Assembly (NCBI RefSeq): GCF_037154085.1
Contig: NZ_JBANRM010000004.1
Span: 248,001-312,000 of the forward strand
Direction of reading: 5' to 3'
Length of the DNA: 64,000 nt
DNA from: Andeanibacterium fulvum
GTDB lineage: Bacteria; Pseudomonadota; Alphaproteobacteria; Sphingomonadales; Sphingomonadaceae
Every line of letters starts with the position of its first letter. Position 1 is the first letter of the stretch. Positions 33,538 through 43,000 of this stretch are shown piece by piece. The position numbers and the translations under genes were made by a program. The notes under the pieces are model-generated. The model was not told where the DNA came from. It saw only the letters and a program-made list of their open reading frames with translations, and did not search any database.

Positions 33538-33564
33538 TTCCCGCGAGCACGAACTACGCGGGAA
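33538..33564. promoter_or_regulatory. Inverted repeat in the leader of the dikinase operon
   Basis: TTCCCGCG and CGCGGGAA, 8-bp perfect arms with an 11-base spacer, 27 bp before the likely start at 33591. It may be an operator for the adjacent AraC regulator or a leader hairpin. Confidence 0.4.
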
Positions 33565-33590
33565 CGGGATTTGAATGGAGGATGTTGGAA

Positions 33591-35432
33591 ATGGCTGATG
33601 AAGCCAAGGGCTTTCCCTTGCCTAGTTCCCTGAAGGTCGTGCCGGGCACCGAAGCCGCCCAGGCCGCCTACCCCTATTACACTCAGTTCACTCCGGAAGA
33701 CGACGAACGCTTCTGGTTTTACAACTCAATGCACTTCCCCGAGCCGATGCATCATTTCGACATGATCACGGCAGAGGCGGCCTATGTCGCGCTGGGTGCG
33801 TTCAACACCCGGGTCCATGTGCTGCCCACCGCCAAGGGGATCGACCACCGGGTCATCAACGGTCGCGTCTATATCGGCGGCGTAGCCGTTACCGACCCGG
33901 CCGAGATCGAGGAACGCGTGGGCGAGTTCCAGCAGCGTGCCTTCTATTATTACGAACACTGGGAGACTTTGTACGACCAGTGGAAGGACAAGATGAAGGC
34001 GTTGATCGCGGATGCGCAGGCGCTGCCCAAGCCCTCCCTGCCCGATTACGAGCCGCTGGAGACAACCCACACCGGCAAGGGTGTGGCAGCCAATCACGCG
34101 CTGCTCGACATCTATCAGAAGCAGATCGAAGGGTACCACCGCATGTGGCACCACCACTTCGAATTCCTGCTGCTGGGCTATGGCGCCTACATGACCTTCT
34201 TCGACTTCTGCAAGAAGGCCTTCCCCGAGATTTCGGACCAGACCATCAGTCGCATGGTTGCCGGCATGGAGGCGGAAATCTTCCGCCCCGACGAGGAAGT
34301 GAAGCGCCTCGCCCGCCGCGCAGTGGAACTGGGCGTGGACGACAAGTTCCACGATGGCATGTATATCGACGACGTGCTGGAAGCGCTCGACCAGCTTGGC
34401 GAGAGCGGCAAGGCCTGGCTCGACGAGTTGGAAGCAAGCCGCAACCCTTGGTTCAACGTCAGTTCCGGCGATGGCTTCTACCACTATCACCGTTCGTGGA
34501 ACGACGACCTCTCCCTGCCCTTCGCGGCTCTGCCGGGCTATATCGAGAAGGTGAAAGCCGGCACGAATATCGAGCGGCCCACCGGGCAGCTTGTGGCGGA
34601 ACGCGAACAACTAGTGGCGGACTATCGCGACCTGCTCGACACCGATGAGGACAAGGCGACCTACGATCAGCTGATCCACCTCGCCCACCGCGTCTTCCCC
34701 TATGTGGAAGGCCACAAGTTCTATTGCGAGCACTGGTACACCAACCTGTTCTTCAACAAGATCCGCGAATTCGGCGCCCTGCTGCGCGATCACGGCTTCT
34801 TCGAGAAGGAAGAGGATGTGTTCCACCTCACCCAATATGAGCTGGAAAGCGCGATCATCGACCTGATGCTCTCCTGGGGCATCGGCTCCGAGCCGCGCGG
34901 GCCCAAATACTGGCCCGCCATCGTCAAGCAGCGTGCCGCAGCCATCGCGGAATGGGCCAAGCACCCCACCCCGCCTGCTCTGGGCAATGTTCCCGATTCC
35001 ATCGACGATCCCGCCATTGTCATGCTGTGGGGCATCACTCGCGAAAACCTCGACACCTGGCTCAACGCCGATGCCGAGGCGGATTCAAAGGAGCTGAAGG
35101 GCTTCGCCGCCTGCCATGGCGTGGTCGAAGGCCCTGCCCGCGTGGTGAAGTCCGTCGAGGAAATCGGCCGCTTGCAGCAAGGCGACATCCTCGTCTGCCA
35201 GGTGACCAATCCCACCTGGGCGCCGATCTTCCAGAAGATCAGCGCCGCCGTTTCCGACATTGGCGGATCAATGAGCCACATGGCCATCGTTGCCCGTGAG
35301 TACGGCTTGCCCGCCGTGGTCGGCACCGGCACCGCAACCCAGAAGATCAAGGACGGCCAGCGCATCCGGGTGGATGGCGGCCGCGGCACCGTGACCATCC
35401 TCGACGAGGAAACGGTGCTCGAGGACGCATGA
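33591..35432 (+). CDS. Dikinase large subunit, PEP-utilising His-domain protein (phenylphosphate synthase / AcvA / HpeH type)
   Basis: 613 residues. The last 90 residues are the mobile phosphohistidine domain of PEP synthase, with GSMSHMAIVAREYGLPAVVGTG (catalytic His in the SH position). The long N-terminal part (about 1-510) has no ATP-grasp; that domain is on the next gene. The split into about 69 and 38 kDa matches phenylphosphate synthase and the aromatic dikinases AcvAB and HpeHI, which phosphorylate a phenol with ATP. Start at ATG 33591 since GGAGG (33577-33581) is 9 bases before; the ATG at 33582 touches the GGAGG. First gene of a five-gene operon. Confidence 0.75.
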   Translation: MADEAKGFPLPSSLKVVPGTEAAQAAYPYYTQFTPEDDERFWFYNSMHFPEPMHHFDMITAEAAYVALGAFNTRVHVLPTAKGIDHRVINGRVYIGGVAVTDPAEIEERVGEFQQRAFYYYEHWETLYDQWKDKMKALIADAQALPKPSLPDYEPLETTHTGKGVAANHALLDIYQKQIEGYHRMWHHHFEFLLLGYGAYMTFFDFCKKAFPEISDQTISRMVAGMEAEIFRPDEEVKRLARRAVELGVDDKFHDGMYIDDVLEALDQLGESGKAWLDELEASRNPWFNVSSGDGFYHYHRSWNDDLSLPFAALPGYIEKVKAGTNIERPTGQLVAEREQLVADYRDLLDTDEDKATYDQLIHLAHRVFPYVEGHKFYCEHWYTNLFFNKIREFGALLRDHGFFEKEEDVFHLTQYELESAIIDLMLSWGIGSEPRGPKYWPAIVKQRAAAIAEWAKHPTPPALGNVPDSIDDPAIVMLWGITRENLDTWLNADAEADSKELKGFAACHGVVEGPARVVKSVEEIGRLQQGDILVCQVTNPTWAPIFQKISAAVSDIGGSMSHMAIVAREYGLPAVVGTGTATQKIKDGQRIRVDGGRGTVTILDEETVLEDA

Positions 35433-35436
35433 CGCA

Positions 35437-36486
35437 ATGAGCAATGAAGTGAAATCGGTCGCCTGGTTCAGCGAAGTGGGCATCCACGATCGCCCCACCG
35501 TGGGCGGCAAGGGCGGCAGCCTCGGCGAATTGACCGGCGCGGGCATTGCCGTGCCGCCGGGCTTCGTCGTCACCACTCATGCCTTCGAGCTGTTCCTCAA
35601 GGCCCTCGAAGCGCGTGACAGCGTGCGCGACAAGGTCGAACGACTGGAGCCCGCCAATCTGGAAGCAGTGACGGCCCTGTCGCTGGAACTGCGTCGCCGG
35701 GTGGTGGAAGAACCCCTGCCCGCCGAAGTAGAACAGGCGATCCTTGCCGCCCATGCCGAATTGTGCGGCGGTGGGTCGGTGCCAGTGGCCGTCCGTTCTT
35801 CCGCAACGACGGAAGACGCCGAGGACGCCAGCTTCGCGGGGCTTCAGGACACCTTCCTGTGGGTGCTGACCCCGGAGGAAACAGTCCACCGCGTGCGCGA
35901 ATGCTGGGGCAGCCTCTATTCGGTGGAAAGCATGACCTATCGCCTCAAGCACAAGCTGCCCGAAGAAGGCGTGGCGATGGCCGTGGTGATCCAGCAGATG
36001 GTGGATGCCCGCACGGCAGGCGTGATGTTCACTCGTTCGCCTACCAGCGGCGACAAGTCGGTCATCACCATCGAAGGCGCCTGGGGCCTGGGCAGCGCGG
36101 TCGTCTCCGGTGAAGTCACGCCCGATCGCTGGGTGATGGGCAAGATCACTGGCGAGATCAGCGTGCGCGACATCTCGCACAAGCACGCCAAGCAGGTCCC
36201 CGCGCCCGAAGGCGGCATCGTGGAAGTCGAACTGGACAAGCTGACAGCCGAAGCCCCCTGCCTTTCCGACGACGAGTTGCAGGCCCTGCGTGAAGTCGGC
36301 CGCAGGATCGAGCGCCATTACTGCCGCCCGCAGGACATCGAATGGGCCGTCGACAAGCAGGGCAACATCCTGCTGCTGCAGAGCCGTCCCGAAACCGTCT
36401 GGTCCGCCAAGGACGTCGCCCCCGTGGCAGAAAAGAAAGACAATCCTCTGAACCACGTGATGAATATCTTCGGAGGCCGCCGATGA
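35437..36486 (+). CDS. Dikinase small subunit, ATP-binding domain of PEP synthase (phenylphosphate synthase / AcvB / HpeI type)
   Basis: 349 residues, the ATP-grasp nucleotide-binding domain of PEP synthase/pyruvate phosphate dikinase. GGKGGSLGELTGAGIAVPPGF at the start, RSSATTEDAEDASFAGLQDTFL about 125-146, QMVDARTAGVMFTRSP, and DIEWAVD near the end. It would autophosphorylate the partner's His from ATP with loss of AMP and Pi, and the partner then phosphorylates the phenol. Four bp after the large subunit; its stop overlaps the next start (ATGA). Confidence 0.85.
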   Translation: MSNEVKSVAWFSEVGIHDRPTVGGKGGSLGELTGAGIAVPPGFVVTTHAFELFLKALEARDSVRDKVERLEPANLEAVTALSLELRRRVVEEPLPAEVEQAILAAHAELCGGGSVPVAVRSSATTEDAEDASFAGLQDTFLWVLTPEETVHRVRECWGSLYSVESMTYRLKHKLPEEGVAMAVVIQQMVDARTAGVMFTRSPTSGDKSVITIEGAWGLGSAVVSGEVTPDRWVMGKITGEISVRDISHKHAKQVPAPEGGIVEVELDKLTAEAPCLSDDELQALREVGRRIERHYCRPQDIEWAVDKQGNILLLQSRPETVWSAKDVAPVAEKKDNPLNHVMNIFGGRR

Positions 36487-36968
36487 TCCTGACGGCGAAG
36501 GACATCGCGGAAATCACACGGCTGCTGGATGAATCCCAGTTCTCCGAACTCAAGCTGGAGATCGGGGACTTCAAGCTGCGCGTCAGCCGCGGCGGTTCGG
36601 GCTGGCGGCTCTATGACGAAGAGGATGCGCCTGGCGCACCTGCCCCTGCCACGCGCACCGCTGCGCCCGCCCCCTCTGCTCCCGCACCGGCGCCTGTGGC
36701 ACAGGCTTCCGGCCCGGCCGCAGGCGAAGTCGACGTGCCCGCCCCACTGCTCGGCAATTTCTATTCAGCCCCGCGCCCCGGCGACCCGCCCTTCGTGAAG
36801 GTGGGCGATCTGGTGAACGAGGACAGCATCATCGGCATCATCGAAGTGATGAAGCTGATGAACTCCGTCCGCGCTGGCGTTGCCGGCACGGTCGTCGCCA
36901 TCCTCGCGGAAAACGGTACGTCAGTGGAAGAAGGCCAGGCCCTCATCCGCGTGAAGACGGGCGGGTAA
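36483..36968 (+). CDS. Biotin carboxyl carrier protein of the aromatic-ketone carboxylase
   Basis: 161 residues, AccB-like: a charged N-terminal helix-rich part (about 1-45), an Ala/Pro linker (about 55-85), and a biotinyl domain with the biotinylated Lys in EVMKLMNSV. Overlaps the previous gene by 4 bp. As part of this operon it would carry carboxybiotin to the carboxyltransferase encoded next. No biotin carboxylase gene is in the operon, so the ATP-dependent carboxylation must be done by an enzyme encoded elsewhere. Confidence 0.85.
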   Translation: MILTAKDIAEITRLLDESQFSELKLEIGDFKLRVSRGGSGWRLYDEEDAPGAPAPATRTAAPAPSAPAPAPVAQASGPAAGEVDVPAPLLGNFYSAPRPGDPPFVKVGDLVNEDSIIGIIEVMKLMNSVRAGVAGTVVAILAENGTSVEEGQALIRVKTGG

Positions 36969-36972
36969 GGCC

Positions 36973-38433
36973 ATGGCAAAGGTCCAGCTCGTCGAAACCT
37001 CGCTGCGCGATGGGAATCAGTGCCTGTGGGGCGCCCTTGGCGTCGATACGGCCCGCACGCTCACCATCGCCCCGGTGATGGAGCGCTGCGGCTTCAAGGC
37101 GATCGATTTCACCACGTCCACTCATATGGGCGTTGCGGTGCGCTACAAGCAGGAAGACCCGTGGGAGCGGATACGCGGCATGGCAGAGGCCTGCCCCACC
37201 ACACCGCTGCAATTCCTCTCCACTGGCTTCCGCTTCATCGCCTGGGAGACCGCCAGCCCCGAATTCATGGAACTGGCCTTCCGCACACTGGCGCGCAACG
37301 GCATTCGTCGCTTCGCCCTAGCCGATCCGATGAACGATGCGGCGTCCAACGTGGAAGTCGCCCGCCTGGTGAAGCGCGCAGGCGGCGAACAGGTGGTGGG
37401 CGCACTCGTCTATACGATCAGCCCGATCCACGATGACGCCCATTATGCCGAGGCAGCGCGGATCATGGCTGCCAGCCCGGACATCGATGCGCTCTACATC
37501 AAGGACCCGGGCGGGCTGCTCACCAGCAAGCGCGCCCAGACCCTGATCCCCGCGATCATGGCCGAGATCGGTGACAAGCCGCTGGAACTGCACGCCCACT
37601 GCACTATCGGCTTGGCCGAGCAGGCCTATCTCGAAGGCGTCGAACTGGGCGCGACTGCCCTGCAATGTGCCAGCGGCGGCGCGGCCGACGGCACCTCCAA
37701 TCCGCCTATCCAGCGGATGATCGCCAATCTGCGCGCCATGGGCCACACGGTCGAGATCGATGACGATGCCGTGGCGGAAGTCTGCAATTACTTCACGGCA
37801 CTGGCCGAGGCGGAAGGCCTGCCCACCGGGCACCCGATGCCCTTCGATGCGGCATATTTCCATCACAATTTGCCGGGCGGCATGGTCGGCACCATGCGCC
37901 GCCACCTCTCGGACCAGCGAGTGCCCCATCTGGAAGGCGCCGTGATCGAGGAACTGGGCCGCATCCGGCGCGAGTTGGGCTGGCCCATCGTGATGACGCC
38001 CTTTGCCCAGATGCTGCAGACCCAGGCCGTGATGAACGTGACGGGCAAAGAACGCTATGCCGTGATCCCGGACGAGATCATCCGCTTCGCCATCGGCAAG
38101 TTCGGCCGCCCGATGCAACCGGTCGATCCCAACCTGATGGACCGCATCATGTCCGATCCGCGTACCAAGGAACTGGCGGCAGAGCCGGGCATGGCCGAAC
38201 TATCGGACCTGCGGAAGCGTATCGGCCCGAACCTGTCAGACGAGGAATTCCTGCTGCGCGCCACCATGCCGGCCAATCTGGTCGACGCCATGCAGGCTGC
38301 AGGTCCCGCCAATCGGGTCTATAACCCCGAAACACGCGCGATCATGGAACTGGTGCGCGGCGTACTCAGCCGCCGCGACCTCACCGAAATCTCAGTCGAA
38401 AAGGAAGGCTTCCGGCTCGAAGTCGAAGCCTGA
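36973..38433 (+). CDS. Carboxyltransferase subunit, pyruvate carboxylase/oxaloacetate decarboxylase-like
   Basis: 486 residues, the TIM-barrel carboxyltransferase of pyruvate carboxylase and oxaloacetate decarboxylase. Metal and substrate motifs: ETSLRDGNQCLWG at the start, the lysine in ALYIKDPGGLL (carboxylated in relatives), LHAHCTIGLAEQA with two His metal ligands, and GGAADGTSNPP. The C-terminal allosteric/tethering part (about 300-486) is conserved. In AcvCDE/HpeCBA a partner of this type carboxylates the phosphorylated methyl ketone to a beta-keto acid. Four bp after the carrier gene. Confidence 0.85.
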   Translation: MAKVQLVETSLRDGNQCLWGALGVDTARTLTIAPVMERCGFKAIDFTTSTHMGVAVRYKQEDPWERIRGMAEACPTTPLQFLSTGFRFIAWETASPEFMELAFRTLARNGIRRFALADPMNDAASNVEVARLVKRAGGEQVVGALVYTISPIHDDAHYAEAARIMAASPDIDALYIKDPGGLLTSKRAQTLIPAIMAEIGDKPLELHAHCTIGLAEQAYLEGVELGATALQCASGGAADGTSNPPIQRMIANLRAMGHTVEIDDDAVAEVCNYFTALAEAEGLPTGHPMPFDAAYFHHNLPGGMVGTMRRHLSDQRVPHLEGAVIEELGRIRRELGWPIVMTPFAQMLQTQAVMNVTGKERYAVIPDEIIRFAIGKFGRPMQPVDPNLMDRIMSDPRTKELAAEPGMAELSDLRKRIGPNLSDEEFLLRATMPANLVDAMQAAGPANRVYNPETRAIMELVRGVLSRRDLTEISVEKEGFRLEVEA

Positions 38434-38447
38434 TAACGGAACCCCAC

Positions 38448-39296
38448 ATGTCGCATTCCCAATTCGCAGAACCCATCGGCATTGCGCGCGGCGTGATGTT
38501 CGATCTCGACGGCACGCTTATCCTCTCCAACCGCGAGCTCGGCCAATACAAGGTCCTGCCCGGCGCGGTGGAGACGTTGGAGGCGCTGAAGAGCCGGAAC
38601 ATCCCCTATCTCGCCCTCACCAATGGCAGCGCCTATCCGGCAAGCCGCCAGGGCCCGCGCCTGCGCGAAATCGGCCTGCCCATCCCCGACGAGAACCTCT
38701 TCACGCCCAACAGCGTGGCCGGACAGGTACTCAAGAACCGCGGCGTGGAACGCGTGCTGGTGCTGGGCACTGATGGCGTGGCCGAGGCCCTGCGTATCGA
38801 AGGCCTGAACACCGTGATGCCAGGCGAGGCCGATGCAGAGCGCGCCGATGCCGTCTATGTCGCCTGGCACCCGGATTGCACGATGGATCACATCCATGCC
38901 GCCTGCGAAGCAGTGCTGGGCGGTGCAGCGCTCTTCACGGCGTCCGACGTGCCCTTCTTCGCCACGCAGAGCGGCCGTTCCTTCGGCTATAGCTGTGCGA
39001 TCAGCGGTGCAGTTGCCCGGGTAACCGGCGTCGAACCCGAAGTGACCGGCAAGCCCTCACTCCACGCCATGCAGTTTGTTGCCGCACGGCTCGGCCTGCC
39101 GATGGCGGAAGTCGCCGTGATCGGAGACGATCCCAAGGTCGAAACCGAAATGGCCCGCCTGGGCGGTGCGATCGGTATCGGCGTGACCACCGGCACAACG
39201 TCTCTCGAAGAATGGGCGGCCCAGCCTGCCAACCGGGCGCCGCATCGCGTGATCGACCGGATCGACGCAATCCTCGAAATGGGTCTGCTAGGCTGA
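38448..39296 (+). CDS. HAD-superfamily phosphatase, NagD-like (AcvF-type)
   Basis: 282 residues, HAD subfamily IIA. Nucleophile motif FDLDGTL (Asp19, Asp21), motif II in LALTNGS, the Lys in VTGKPSLHAM and the acid pair in VIGDDPKVETEM. Fourteen bp after the carboxyltransferase. In Sphingobium SYK-6 AcvF dephosphorylates the phosphorylated acetovanillone derivative; the position here, last in the operon, fits that role. Generic sugar-phosphate or nucleotide phosphatase activity cannot be excluded. Confidence 0.8.
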   Translation: MSHSQFAEPIGIARGVMFDLDGTLILSNRELGQYKVLPGAVETLEALKSRNIPYLALTNGSAYPASRQGPRLREIGLPIPDENLFTPNSVAGQVLKNRGVERVLVLGTDGVAEALRIEGLNTVMPGEADAERADAVYVAWHPDCTMDHIHAACEAVLGGAALFTASDVPFFATQSGRSFGYSCAISGAVARVTGVEPEVTGKPSLHAMQFVAARLGLPMAEVAVIGDDPKVETEMARLGGAIGIGVTTGTTSLEEWAAQPANRAPHRVIDRIDAILEMGLLG

Positions 39297-39309
39297 TTTC
39301 CAGCGTCAA

Positions 39310-39957
39310 TCAGAGGGCAGGATTACCTGCCTTCCACTTCACCGTCAGTTCGATCCCCTGCCCGATGGGCAGCAGGGCAGTTTGCAGATCGGGCTTTGCG
39401 CGGATGACCTTGCGCAAGGCCCGCGCGCTGTTACGCGCGCCTTCGGGGTGGATCATGTTGTCCGTGGCGACGACAGCCTCGTCCGCCAATTTCGGATAGA
39501 CCGCCTCGAAACAGGGGACATAAAGGTCCTTCCAGATGTCGAGGAAAACGAACTCGAACGGGCCGGGATCGGCCCCGACAATGTCGAGCGCGTCTCCATT
39601 TCGAAATTCCACGAGGCTCTCAAGGCCCGCCCTCGTCAGCATCGCACGGGCATAATCCTGCTTGGCCGGATCCAGATCGACCGTAACTACGCTGGCCCCA
39701 CAGGCCCGTGCCGCGTCGGCAAGGAACAGGGTCGAATAGCCGTAGCTGGTGCCCAGTTCCAGGATCGCCCGTGGCTTGCGCGCCAGCACCAATGCGTGAA
39801 GAAATCCCGCCGCCTCTGCTCCAACCGGAAGCAGGAATTCGTCCCGATGGGCGCCCATCTCCGTGGGTGCCATGCCAGACATGCGTGCGGTCTCCGCACT
39901 ATGCCTCGCAGTATATTCGGCGAATATGTCGGCGACCCGGGGATCTTCGAATTTCAT
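39310..39957 (-). CDS. SAM-dependent O-methyltransferase
   Basis: 215 residues, class I methyltransferase of the caffeoyl-CoA/catechol O-methyltransferase type. SAM-binding ILELGTSYGYSTLFLADAA (motif I), VTVDLDPAKQDYAR (motif II), FVFLDIWKD (metal Asp region), and NMIHPEGARNS. Start at ATG 39955-39957 with GGGAGAGA 4-11 bases before. Convergent with the phosphatase gene (13 bp gap), so it is not in that operon, though a phenolic substrate would fit. Confidence 0.82.
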   Translation of the reverse strand: MKFEDPRVADIFAEYTARHSAETARMSGMAPTEMGAHRDEFLLPVGAEAAGFLHALVLARKPRAILELGTSYGYSTLFLADAARACGASVVTVDLDPAKQDYARAMLTRAGLESLVEFRNGDALDIVGADPGPFEFVFLDIWKDLYVPCFEAVYPKLADEAVVATDNMIHPEGARNSARALRKVIRAKPDLQTALLPIGQGIELTVKWKAGNPAL

Positions 39958-40018
39958 CCACTCTCTCCCTTCCTGTTCGGGAGAATGTGCCTCCGGTGAA
40001 AGGCAAAAGCCAGACAGC

Positions 40019-40050
40019 AAAAGGCCCGGAGGTTTCCCCCCGGGCCTTTC
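40019..40050 (-). terminator. Intrinsic terminator after the giant autotransporter
   Basis: Strong hairpin AAAGGCCCGG / CCGGGCCTTT (loop 10) followed by TTG on the minus strand. It lies 31 bp past the autotransporter stop and before the methyltransferase, which reads in the same direction. Confidence 0.75.
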
Positions 40051-40080
40051 GTTTGTCGGTCCTTGCGGTTCGGATCGGGC

Positions 40081-43000
40081 TTAGTTGCCCGAACCCGGAC
40101 CGTAGGTGATTTCGACGCGGCGGTTCTGCAGTTCGCGGACGCCGTCGGCAGTCGGAACCCGCGGGTTCGCTTCACCGAAGCCTTCGCTGCTGATCGCCGA
40201 GGACGGGATGCCCTTGCCGACAAGGTAGGTCTGAACCGAAGCGTTGCGGCGGTTCGAGAGGCCTACGTTGTACTGGGTGCTGCCCGAACGGTCAGCATAG
40301 CCAGCCAGCATGATCGGAACCGTACCGCAATTGCCATAGGCAGTCACAGCGCTGTCCAGGGTCGTCGCAGCCTCAGGCGTGATGTCCGACTTATCCCAGT
40401 CGAAGAACACGATGTACGGGCCCTTGTTGCACACCGGCGGAGGCGGCGGCGGGGGCGGAGGAGGCGGCGGCGGGGGCGGAGGAGGCGGCGGCGGCGGGGG
40501 CGGCGGCGGAGGCGGCGGAGGCGTAGCAGCCTTGCCAAACTCATGCCGCAGCGTGATCGCACCCGAGTGCACGTCGTGCCCATCGGCCATCCAGCCCTCG
40601 TAGCCCAGCTTCAGCCAGGTGTTGTCGGTGACGGTCGCAGCGATCGAGGCACCCAGAGCGAGCGCATCTTCGGCCCGGTAGGGGCTGATCACCGTGAACG
40701 GCGTACCCGGCTCTTCCGAATAGACGGCGGTGAACATCGCGGGTTCGTCATTGAACTCGTGACGCCATCCGGCCTTCACTTCGGGGACGATACCGCCGAT
40801 GTTGCCGGAGATCTTCAGACCCAGTTCGGAGGTCAGGAAGTCATCCGTGCTGTCGTTCACCGTCAGACGGCCTGCAAAGGTACCACCTTCCGCGAAGCTC
40901 TCGAGCTTCGCCGAGACGTAGTCGAGACCGGCATACGGAGTGACGGTCGCACCACCCAGGTCGAAGCGGTAGCCGAGTTCACCACCGGCAGCCCAGATGT
41001 TGGCGTCGGGCGAGGCCGAGACAGCACCGGTAATGGTGCCGACCGTGGCGGTCCGCGTCGACTTGCCGTTCAGGTCAGAATAGCTGACGGCTGCCTTCAC
41101 ATAGAACTGACCCGGATCGTAGGCGCCGTAGACACCAACCTGGAAACCGTCGGAGTCCATGGTGCCGCCGTACCAGTCGAAGTCGCCTTCGTTCTTGACG
41201 TAGCCGCCACCGATACCGAGCACGAAGTCCTCGGCAACCGGGAAGTCAACACCGATCGCAGCCAGCCACTGTTCGCTCTCGTAACCGGTCGCATCGGCAG
41301 TGGTATCGCTGTCGATGTTTTCCTGACCGTAGTTGAGCGTACCCCAGATACCGGCGCTTTCGCGGCGGCAGGTGAGGGTGCTGTCGTCGAGCTTGAGTGC
41401 AGCGCACTCACCCATGTCGGACAGGACACCGTTGAAGCGGTTACCCATCCAACCCAGCGACTGCAGGTAGGTGGCGTACTGCGCACCGTGCAGGTTGCTG
41501 AGGGCCGAGCGGTATTCCGGCACGTCGAGAGTGAAGATCTCGGCCAGCATGTTGGCGAACGGACCAGTCAGCGACGAGGAGTAGACGTCCTCGATGCCGC
41601 CGGCTGCTGCCAGCTGGTTCGGGGTCAGGCCGAAGCGGCCGTCGTCGAACTTCACGCGCTTGATGCCCAGGTCGACGTTGTCTTCCGCGTCGTAGATGTC
41701 CGTCAGGTCGAGGAACATCGTGTTCGACACATAGACGTCGCCGAAGGTGCCCGTCAGATCGTCGGAGTCGATGATGTTGTTGTAGAAGTAGTCATCATCA
41801 TACAGCCCGTTTTCGGTCGAAGCCCGGATTTCCAGAGCGCTGTCTGCACCCAGAACCGCGGTGTTCGCGAAGATCTGCTGGTAGTTGAACGGCGCGACAC
41901 TGTTGTTGACGTCCGCAGCATCCGAAGAGTTCGGAAGTTCGAGCGCCAGCGTACCGCCGGAAGCGATGTTCAGGTTGTCCACCCAAGCCTTCGACGGACC
42001 GGCATACTTGTCGTTCGTCGCAGCCGGGTTGTCGCGCAGGTAGAGCACGCCGCCATCGGCGATCGTCAGGTCACCCACCATGTTCAGCGCGTCATTGACC
42101 TCGCCGTCAAACTGGGTTTCGCCATTGTCGACGGTGATGGTGTCACCGGCGCCAACGATGATGTTGCCGTAGATCGTCGCCGGAGCGCTGCCGTTACCAT
42201 TCAGGTTGATGGCAGTCAGGGTCGGGTTGTCGCGAACGTTGATCGCATTGCCCCAGCTCCAGGTATCGCCACCATCCGTGCTCACGCGGACGTCGATGTC
42301 GCCCGAGTTGGTGATGGTGAGGGTTTCGGTGCCAACCGGCACGCCCACGCCCAGGCCCGAGCCCGCGTAGATACCGTCTGCGATTGCCGTGCCGCCATTG
42401 GCGACAACAGCCCGCACGTCGATGAGACCGGTGTTGGTCACATCCATCGTGTTGTAATCGCCATAGAGCACGATGCCGCCCGCCGAAGCGTAGGAACCGC
42501 TGCCGGCGATTGCCGTCGCATTGACCAGGATCTGCGAGTTGTTGTCGATCGAACCGGCAAGGCCGGGTTCGCCAGTACCGGCATAGACAGTGATCGCGGT
42601 CGCGAATGCGGACGCGTAGCTGTCATCCGTGCCCAGCGTGTCGACGGCCTTGGCATAGGCACCAACCTGGATCGCGCCGTCATTGACGACCGTCACCGTG
42701 TCGAAGTCACCCCCAGCAATGTAACCATCGGCATCTGCGCTCGCGAAGACCGAGGAAGTGCCCTGGGCCGTCGCATTGGCATTGACGTTGATCGAGTTGC
42801 TGTTCGTCATCGACGCATCAGCGGCAACACCCGTGGCGTAGGCGTGGTTCTGATAGATGCCGGTGACATAAGCCGTTGCATCGACATCGTAACCGCCGAC
42901 CGCCTTGGCGTTGGCTTCCACGGTGAAGAAGGCGCTGCTGCCGTTGACGAAGGACATCTCGGCAGTCGTACCGCCTTCGACGTACTGGTAGACACCGTCA

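Noticed and set aside
40379..40603. A poly-glycine protein on the plus strand
   Set aside because: It is only the proline microsatellite read on the other strand.
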